A DNA stretch of 64,000 nucleotides from Verrucomicrobiota bacterium (GTDB taxonomy: Bacteria > Verrucomicrobiota > Verrucomicrobiia > Limisphaerales > Pedosphaeraceae), in assembly GCA_021325145.1 (NCBI GenBank), contig JAJPHR010000016.1, forward strand, positions 62,001 through 126,000, in the 5' to 3' direction. Within the stretch, counting starts at the first letter, position 1; each line of letters opens with the position of its first letter. Below the pieces are notes generated by a model. The model searched no databases, was not told the origin of the DNA, and saw only the letters and a list, made by a program, of their open reading frames with translations. Positions 53,715 to 61,200 of the stretch are shown here, one piece after another. The position numbers were made by a program, and so were the translations under genes.

Positions 53715-56417
53715 TCAGGGATAAGACAAGCGATAAAAACCCGCCGAAGAACCGGAAGCGGTGGTGTCTTCATATTGCCAATTTCCGGAAGAATCGGCCG
53801 ACACGGGCGCAAAGGAAGTGAAAGCGCCGGAAGCCTTGCTCGCTTTGAGGAGCGTATGAGAGGCGCTGGGCAAACCCGACCCCGTAAGAAATATGTGGTG
53901 ATTGGCCAGGGTGGTTATGGAATTGAAGCGCAGCGTGGCATTGCCGTCCACGCGCATCACGGCGAAGAGGTTGCCGGCATGGCCAACCATCACCATTCTT
54001 CCGAGCGAGTCCAGGGCCATCCCGTTGACATTTTCATCGGTTCCCGTCCCGTAATCAAAGTAATTCACGCCACCGAAGCCGTAAGTCGAGTCGAGAACGC
54101 CATTGGTCAGAAAACGCGCGCCGGCAAAGTTGAAATAAGGACCGTTTTGGGCGCGGCAAGCCGTGACGATTTTTCCGTCGCTTTGCAGCGCTACGGCGAG
54201 CGCGTAAGAAATGCCTAGGCCGATGGAGGCGGTCGCTACACCACCACTGCCAAAGGTGGCATCCAGTGTTCCGTTGGTGTTGTAGCGAGCCAGTGCCAGT
54301 TGGTATTGATTCGCCGGTCCAGTGACTTCGGCGCCGGCCAAAATGATTTTGTGGTCCGGTTGCAAAATCATTCCATAGGCGGCGGAGGCTGCATTGGGGA
54401 TTGAGGTCGCCACCTTGCCAAAGGTTCCGAAGGAATTATCCGCCGCCCCGTTGGTGGCGCACCGGAGCATGCTGAATTTGGCTACGCTGGAAAAGCTGCT
54501 CGCTCCTGAGCTGATGATTTTTCCGTCCGACTGAATGGCCAAAGCCGTCATGCTATCACCGCTCGAGCCAATGACGGTCAGCAGCTTGCCGGTTCCGTTC
54601 CAGGTGGTGTCCGGGGAACCATTGGTATTATAGCGCAGAATGGCAATGTCATTGCCGCCCACTGAGGCGGAAGCCGCCACAACTATCTTTCCGTCACTTT
54701 GCAGCGCGATGGAGTTGGGCGCGGAGCCGCTGGTGCCGGTGACGTTGGTCACGCTGCCGCCGCTGCCGAAGGAGGAGTCCAGCACACCATTCGTGAGAAA
54801 CCTCGCCACGGTGACGGAATTGTTGGCGCCGTCGTAGGCGGTGCCGGCGACCACGATCTTCCCGTCGGGCTGAATGGCCATGGGCGTTTCCTGACTGCCC
54901 TGCGGGCTGATGCTTGTGACCAGTTTCCCGCCATTGCCGAACGCAGCATCGAAAGTGCTGTCGGGATTCAGGCGGCATAGTGTCAGCATGTTGCTCCCGC
55001 AACGATTGATGCTGTATCCAGCCACAACGATCTTGCCGTCCCGCTGAATAGATACCGCATTGGCTTCGGCCGGACGATCGCCGAGATTGGTCGCCAGGAT
55101 GCCGCCGCCATAAAAATTCGTGTCCAGTGAACCATTGGAGTAGTTGTATCGGGCCACGAGGAAATCGTTTCCACAGTATGCTCCGCTCCAGGCGGTTCCG
55201 GCGAGGACCAGGAGGGGGCCGGGTTGGACGGCGAGGCCGCTGGCCTGAGCCAGGCTGGCACCGGGTATGGTGGTTAATACGACCCCGGAATTTCCAAACG
55301 ACGTGTCCGTGGAACCGTCCCCATTGAACCTGGCCGCCATGAATTGGGCCACGTAGTCCGAGTACCCCGTAATGATGATTTTGATCACCCTGACGGTGAA
55401 CCCCGTCACAAAACACGCAAGGCCGGTCACGTTCGAGTCGACCCCCATGTCTTTGGTTACATATCCTGTGCCGTTGAAGTTCGTATCAAGTATGCCGCCA
55501 GTGGACATGCGGGCCACAAATGCAATACCCCCCGAGGAACCGGCGGCGACGATCATTGCTGACTGACCGGGTCGGATGCCGGCCGGTTGAATGGCCAGAG
55601 CAACTATCTGACCTTCTGAAATTGCGGCTTTTCCGCCGGAACCAAAACTGGCATCCAAAATCCCATTGGTCGTGAAGCGAAAAACTCCATCCCCGCTGGC
55701 ATATCCTCCCACGAGGATGTTGCCATCCCCTTCGAGGGCCAAGGCGTTTGCGCTGATGGTATTCGCTGGCCTGACCACGCCACCGGAACCGAACGAAAAA
55801 TCAGGGTTCCCATTCGTATCGAAACGGGCCAAAGTCATGGAATAGCTTGTGAAGGTGGTAACGGGGTCGATGACGGTGTTCCCGCCGACCACAATTTTCC
55901 CGTCAGGTTGGATCACCATGGCATTGCAGGTATCATCGCTCGAATTGAAAATGTCCCGAGAGACGAATCCGCCGGTGCCGAAGGAAGCATCCACAGAACC
56001 ATCGGAGTTAAACCGCGCCAGCATGAAATCATTATTGTATGTGCCCGATCCTGATGCCGTACCGGCAACCACGATTTTTCCATCCGCTTGCTGGGCCACA
56101 GCCGAAATATGGGTTGTGTCAACAGGAGGAGTGAGCGCAGCCATGCCTCCTGAACCAAAAGTTGGGTCCGGCAAATTATTCGTTCCCAGCCGCATCACCA
56201 CGATCTGCCCGGTGTCCTGTCGAATTCCTGCAACGAGAAGCTGGCCGTCCGATTGTACTGCGGTGGCCTGGCCACTATCCTGAGCGCCGCCAAAGCCGAT
56301 CTGAACCATCCCCGTCCCGCCGAAAGTGGGATCAAGAAAGCCGGCCTGCCCCAGGGCAGCAATGGTTGGAATTAGGGTGAGAACGGCAATAAAGGGTTTT
56401 AAGAGGAAGCGTCGCAT
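53715..56417 (-). CDS. Secreted delta-60 repeat protein
   Basis: A 900-residue exported protein (signal 1-24, AALGQA). It contains about 12-14 copies of the ~60-residue delta-60 repeat, each with a core like QPDGKIVVAG, FxLARFNxDGSxDxSFG and GG (for example ADGKIVVAGTASGSGTYNNDF), predicted to form beta-propeller or solenoid-like structures. The last ~90 residues (NHHIFLTGSGLPSASHTLLKASK and YEDTTASGSSAGFYRLSYP) are a common C-terminal module of Verrucomicrobia secreted proteins, ending in the FYRLSYP motif also seen at the end of the 1,915-residue lyase (FYRLQFP). The role is unknown; surface or extracellular location is expected. Confidence 0.9.
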   Translation of the reverse strand: MRRFLLKPFIAVLTLIPTIAALGQAGFLDPTFGGTGMVQIGFGGAQDSGQATAVQSDGQLLVAGIRQDTGQIVVMRLGTNNLPDPTFGSGGMAALTPPVDTTHISAVAQQADGKIVVAGTASGSGTYNNDFMLARFNSDGSVDASFGTGGFVSRDIFNSSDDTCNAMVIQPDGKIVVGGNTVIDPVTTFTSYSMTLARFDTNGNPDFSFGSGGVVRPANTISANALALEGDGNILVGGYASGDGVFRFTTNGILDASFGSGGKAAISEGQIVALAIQPAGIRPGQSAMIVAAGSSGGIAFVARMSTGGILDTNFNGTGYVTKDMGVDSNVTGLACFVTGFTVRVIKIIITGYSDYVAQFMAARFNGDGSTDTSFGNSGVVLTTIPGASLAQASGLAVQPGPLLVLAGTAWSGAYCGNDFLVARYNYSNGSLDTNFYGGGILATNLGDRPAEANAVSIQRDGKIVVAGYSINRCGSNMLTLCRLNPDSTFDAAFGNGGKLVTSISPQGSQETPMAIQPDGKIVVAGTAYDGANNSVTVARFLTNGVLDSSFGSGGSVTNVTGTSGSAPNSIALQSDGKIVVAASASVGGNDIAILRYNTNGSPDTTWNGTGKLLTVIGSSGDSMTALAIQSDGKIISSGASSFSSVAKFSMLRCATNGAADNSFGTFGKVATSIPNAASAAYGMILQPDHKIILAGAEVTGPANQYQLALARYNTNGTLDATFGSGGVATASIGLGISYALAVALQSDGKIVTACRAQNGPYFNFAGARFLTNGVLDSTYGFGGVNYFDYGTGTDENVNGMALDSLGRMVMVGHAGNLFAVMRVDGNATLRFNSITTLANHHIFLTGSGLPSASHTLLKASKASGAFTSFAPVSADSSGNWQYEDTTASGSSAGFYRLSYP

Positions 56418-56542
56418 GACTCTTTGGAGATTCCGGTCCGGACACTACTGGGCTCAGAAACCCGCGTCAAGGCGGATTGGCCGACGCAAATAACAATAAG
56501 ATAAGGGAGAGGGCTTGGAGTTCTTTGCCTGGTCTTGGCGGT

Positions 56543-56581
56543 ACACAAAAACCCTGGAGGAAGACGAATCTTACTCCAGGG
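56543..56581 (-). terminator. Strong UUCG-loop terminator of the PRC-barrel gene
   Basis: Read leftward, CCCTGGAG-T-AAGA-TTCG-TCTT-C-CTCCAGGG forms a nearly perfect 13-bp stem with a UUCG tetraloop (56552-56581), followed by TTTTTGTG (56544-56551). This is a textbook intrinsic terminator, about 60 bp past the stop of the PRC-barrel gene. Confidence 0.85.
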
Positions 56582-56590
56582 CATCCCTGC

Positions 56591-56613
56591 CTGAACCGGA
56601 GTTTCCGGTTCAG
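56591..56613. repeat. Perfect 10-bp-stem hairpin
   Basis: CTGAACCGGA (56591-56600) and TCCGGTTCAG (56604-56613) pair perfectly around GTT. It lies between the PRC-barrel stop and the terminator at 56543-56581 and could protect the 3' end of the transcript. No U-run follows, so it is not itself a terminator. Confidence 0.6.
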
Positions 56614-56641
56614 ACTCGCAGCAGAGATCAATTACAGCCGA

Positions 56642-57283
56642 TCACTTGGGATAGGTGCTGCCGGGCTGCTGGCTCGTGCCAGGTTGCTGTCCGCTGGTGC
56701 CTCCACTTTCACTTCCCCCCATCGGAACATGTCCCCCCATCCGCCCCGGCTGGATTCCGTAATACGAATAGATCGTGTGGCTCCATCCCGGTTGGCTGAA
56801 ATCCGGCCAGCTTGACGCGTCGAACGTTTGAGCGCTGCTCAACTTTTGTTTGTCCACGTTCAAGGTCAAGGACGTCGGGTCAGTGCCGGGTTGCACCAAC
56901 TGCCAGGGGACGGCCGTTAACTTGCCGCTCTGGTCGCTCAACGAAATGACCGCGAATTGAATGCGCCCGTAGGTCGGCTGCACAATGAAGTCATTGATCT
57001 GGCCGAGTGTTTCCCCATTTTGCCCCTTCACCGAGGCTCCCATCAACTGGCTCAAGCGTTCCGGTTTCTGTGATCCCATCGTTCCCGTTTGCGAACCGGT
57101 CGGTGATAACGTGGAAGAGGACGAGGAAGACCCGGATTGTAATTGCGAAGCTCCCGCGCCGCGCCCAGTACTGCCCGTGTCAGCGGAACCGGGAGTTGAG
57201 GCCTGTCTGGCCATGGATGTCCCCGCGAGCAGGCAACTGGTCATGCAGCAGGCGAGGGTTCGTAGTAACAGTTTACGTTTCAT
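56642..57283 (-). CDS. PRC-barrel domain protein, exported
   Basis: A 213-residue protein with a signal peptide (about 1-24, LLAGTSMARQ), a Ser/Gly-rich linker (about 30-70), one PRC-barrel (about 77-160: LMGASVKGQNGETLGQINDFIVQPTYGRIQFAVISLSD) and a Gly/Ser/Gln-rich tail. PRC-barrels bind RNA, proteins or pigments; envelope forms such as this are often stress-associated, but the role here is open. ATG at 57283 is preceded by AAGGAATAAA, a good ribosome site. Two hairpins, one a strong terminator, follow the gene. Confidence 0.88.
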   Translation of the reverse strand: MKRKLLLRTLACCMTSCLLAGTSMARQASTPGSADTGSTGRGAGASQLQSGSSSSSSTLSPTGSQTGTMGSQKPERLSQLMGASVKGQNGETLGQINDFIVQPTYGRIQFAVISLSDQSGKLTAVPWQLVQPGTDPTSLTLNVDKQKLSSAQTFDASSWPDFSQPGWSHTIYSYYGIQPGRMGGHVPMGGSESGGTSGQQPGTSQQPGSTYPK

Positions 57284-57617
57284 TTTATTCCTTGTGTTCG
57301 CGTTTATTTGTCCCACCTGATTAGCGACAAAGGCCATTCACCTTCGTCGCAGCGAGACATTAAGGCAGAATAGGCTCTTCAACCCGCATCAGCCATGGGG
57401 TGATGAACCGTTTCGCCCGTGGGGTGAAGTCGGCGGGTGGTTATTTTGAACGCGACTACAGCTCGGAACGGTACGTAAAAAGAGCGGCTCCACTGAAGGA
57501 GTCGCCCCGCCTGGAGTGCCCCTTTAACCCATGATTAGTGAATAAGGAACGAATCAGGCATAAGTATTATAGCACAGCGGGCCACGCGCGCCAGTGTTGC
57601 GCGATTTTTTCGCCGGT
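57284..57617. other. 334-bp gap, promoter of the PRC gene and terminator of a small gene
   Basis: The region just left of 57475 holds the promoter side of the PRC-barrel gene; the region at 57475-57505 is the terminator of the small gene at 57618-57845. No open frame with a ribosome site and no RNA gene were recognised. Confidence 0.45.
57475..57505 (-). terminator. Rho-independent terminator of the 75-residue gene
   Basis: Read leftward, GCGACTCC (57498-57505) pairs with GGAGCCGC (57484-57491) at 7 of 8 positions around a 6-base loop, followed by TCTTTTTAC (57475-57483). It is 113 bp beyond the stop at 57618. Confidence 0.7.
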
Positions 57618-57845
57618 TTATGCGGCTTGGGAAGCCGCCACCCCCCTTCGGAAGGGCAGGCAAATTCGGTAAGGATGGTCCGGGAACTTCAGCACCACTT
57701 GAACGCCCGACAATCCATGCCGCAACGCAAACTCGACGGCTTTGTCGTAGTTTGGAAAATCCAGCGCGTCCGTGGAAAATTCGGCCCATTGATCTCCTTG
57801 GCTGAAGTAACGTTCTGTTCGCTTATCTTGCAGAAAGATCTTCAT
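57618..57845 (-). CDS. Small conserved-type protein of unknown function, 75 residues
   Basis: Frame from ATG at 57845 to the stop at 57618. The product reads MKIFLQDKRTERYFSQGDQW then SVDALDFPNY-like TDALDFPNYDKAVEFALRHGLSG and VQVVLKFPDHPYRICLPFRR. The layout 'KIF(L)(K/Q)D..T..Y(F)....W', an alanine-rich helix and a final 'LP.RR' is one I know from short uncharacterised Verrucomicrobia proteins. No function is assigned. A terminator follows 113 bp downstream, supporting expression as a unit. The ribosome site is weak. Confidence 0.6.
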   Translation of the reverse strand: MKIFLQDKRTERYFSQGDQWAEFSTDALDFPNYDKAVEFALRHGLSGVQVVLKFPDHPYRICLPFRRGVAASQAA

Positions 57846-58250
57846 AATAACCCAAATCAAACTCCCGCCTGAGCCAGGCACATTCCCGGGTAACCGGCCT
57901 GGGGTGGAACTTGCGAAAGGTAATCGGCGTAAATCATGGCGAGAATGGGGAGTCCACCCCATCGGACGGGCAAATTTTACCGCAGGGGGAATCCGGTCAA
58001 GCGGCTAGGGACGCATTCCGGCCGAATTGGGACAAACTTGAGGCTGTTCCTCGCAAACCCGACCTCATCCTGTTCATAAGCCCCTTGAGAGGCAATCACC
58101 TTTAAAGTTCACAATGGAAAGGAGGCGCCGCTTAGAACAAATGTTCGATGATCCGGCCCTCGACAGCCATGACGGGATTGTATATCATAATTATGAATCC
58201 GCGGCACGGCCTCCCACTTTTGGGTCCATGCGCTGGGCAACCTGAATCCG
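57846..58250. other. 405-bp gap with promoters of diverging genes
   Basis: The gap separates the leftward 75-residue gene from the rightward lyase gene and must hold both promoters. It contains a palindrome-rich stretch (GGTGGAACTTGCGAAAG near 57907 and TCCACCCCATCGG near 57954) and no open frame with a ribosome site. No RNA gene was recognised. Confidence 0.45.
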
Positions 58251-61200
58251 ATGAAGCTCCCTCGTCTCGCTGTTCCTGCTGTTTGCGTTGCGCTCCTGCT
58301 CATGGCCGCGGGCGGGCGGGCACAATCTTCGAACGAACCGCCACACCCGATCCTGGGGATTTCCGGGAGCGGCAGCGGAGCAAGCACCATTCTGAGCACC
58401 TGGACGGAGGCGCAGTACACGAATAACTTCATTCCTCACCAATCGCCAAGGAACAATGACTACGGATTTGCCCCGGCGGTGGTGGCAGGCGATTCCGGGT
58501 GGTCCTGGAGTTCTTCGACGCCCAACCAAATCATCAGCACGCCCAGCGGCACGATTTTCCCCACCACGCCCAGTTATGTGATCCAGACCCAGACGGTCAC
58601 GGTTCTGAGCGGCAATACGGTGCGGGTGCCTTATTACAACAAAGCCGGCAGCTCGGCGAAGTCGCTCGTGTTCGCGCTCATCGATTACAACAAGCTTCAA
58701 CAGCTCCGCAGCGATTTCAACAAACTCGCGCCAGCCTACGTCAACAGCGGCAGCGGCCCAACCACCCGCAACGACGCCTATGCGCAGCGCATCGCCATTG
58801 CGCTACTGGATTGGGCGCGATGGTTTCCCGACTATTACATGACCGACAAGAACAGCGCGAATTTCATCAACGTCACGCCTTCCTACATCCTGCCCACTGA
58901 CGAGCAGCGGGCCAGCGATCACAACGGCCTCGCGCACGAATGGCAGGATGATGAACTCAAGGCATTCGACGCAATTTATGACAGTGTGGCGCTGACCAAC
59001 CTGAGCAACCAATATGGCTTCGACGTACGGGCCTACATCAAGAACAACCTGTTTTGCAACGAGGGCGATTTCATCGAATACCATGTGCCGGTGGACGTGG
59101 CGATTCAGAGCAATTTGTCCGGGCCATATACCACGCTGGCCGAGGTTGCGCGTGTCTTGAACCGCCCCGATTACATTCTCTGGATGGACCAATACCTGGA
59201 CGCGACCGTGCGGCAGAAAATCCGGCGCGATGGCGTGCTGGAGGAAGGGCTGGGCTATTCCATTGGTTACATCAACGAGAACCTGAGTGGCGCGCAAGGC
59301 ACACGCGATTACTTCCTGACGCGGCTGGCCGATACGCCCGCACTGGTGGGAGTCAGCAACCGGGCCGGCAGTTACGTCGCCACGTTATCCTACGGCCAGG
59401 GTCAATGGAATCTGGCGAGTCTGCCGACAGGCCAATTGCCATCGTTCGGCGACACGCCATTCAACAACTATTTTTCCAGCCACAGCAGCGGCAACTCCAC
59501 TTTGCTGCCCGCCTATGGGCACGTTGCCATGGGCGCCGGTTCGGGCAGCCAGGCAGTGCAGGTGAACCAGAATTTTCCCGGCAATAACAACCACATGCGC
59601 TCCGACACAACCGCCTTTGTGCTGTGGGCGTTCAATAACGAATATCTTGGCAATATCCGCTATTACAATGGCACGCCAGGCCGCCAATTCGACGAACAAA
59701 TCCTTTCGCACAACGCAGTCACCATCGACCGCGTGAATGAAACGCCCTATCCCGACGCCGACACCTACGGCAACGGTGATCTGACGCTTTACGAGCCCGG
59801 CAACAACGGGCTGGCGATGACGGAACTGGACGGGCAGCGCGCTTACTCGGGCAAGGCGTCGCGTTATCAGCGCCTGTTATTTCTCAATTCGGCGGACCTG
59901 AGCCGTCCTTACCTGGTGGATGTGTTTCGGGTCACGGGCGGCACGAATCACGATTACACCCTGCATGGCGCGATCCGCTGGGACCAGACTTGGGAGTGCA
60001 GCTTTCCGCTCGTGACCAATGCCTCGCCTTACCCGATGCTCGAAGGCGAAACGTGGGTTGAGCCAACCAGCAGCGGGTCTTCATTTCCGTATTACGGATT
60101 TTGGCGCAACGTCAACAGCAACCAGGCGCCGGGCAATTTCCAAATCACCTATCGCGATGCCAACCGTTCTTCCGGCCGGGATGTGCGCCTGTGGATGACC
60201 GATGACGGCACCGCGAAGGTCTATGTGGGCATGACGCCCAATCCGGGGCGCGATAATACCGTGCCGGCGAACTTTTATGTCTATTGGCGGCCTTCCACCA
60301 TCATCCGCAAACGAATCACGAGCGGCACGCTGCAGGATTTGTTCGTTAGTGTGATCGAACCGATGAATACGGGCACAAGCACGATTCAATCCGTGGACCG
60401 ATTGCCCGTCAACGGCAGCAATCTCGAATCCTGCGCGCTGAAAATCACCTTCACTGATGGCCGGGTGGATACCTATCTTGTAAATCTTCACAACCCACAA
60501 GTTGCCGGAGCGAATGGCGGCTCGGCCACGGTCTCGACCGCCGATGGCAAGTATTCCCTGGCTGGACGCGTCGGTGTTCACATGGATCGGACGGGCGGCG
60601 ATGCGCGCGTTTGGATGGTCAATGCCACGGATTTTCAGTATCCGGGCCGCCGCTTGAGCACGCCAGGCGCGTATTATTCAGGTTTGATTTCCGGCGAGAC
60701 GCGCAAGCTGACCGGCGGCAGCAACGACGCGTTCATCACCAGCGCCGCTTTGCCCACCGGCACAGCCTTGCGCAATAAATTCCTCTCCCTGACGCACGGG
60801 GCGTTGTCCGGCAGCGGGACGATGGGCATCAGCGAGATGTTTAAAGTGGATCAGGTGATTTTCAGCAACAGCCAGTATTACGTGTGCTTCACAAACGACC
60901 ACATGCTCGAAATCACCAATGGCACGACCAGCGTCGAGCAAATGGCGCCGCTACGCACGTTCACCGGCAGCAATTCGTTTGAAATCGCGCTGAGCGCCTC
61001 CGCGGGACAAATCTCCCCATTGGCGGATCTCAGCCTGGCGCCGGGCGGATCGAGCGGGCCGGTCAGTTTCAATTTCGGCAACCTGGGGAGCAGCGCGGGC
61101 GCGTCCTTGCAAGTGCTGGCGAGTTCGTCCAATCCCGCGCTGGTGCCCAACACCAACCTTGTCATCGGCGGCAGCGGAACCAATCGGACGATTAACGTGA

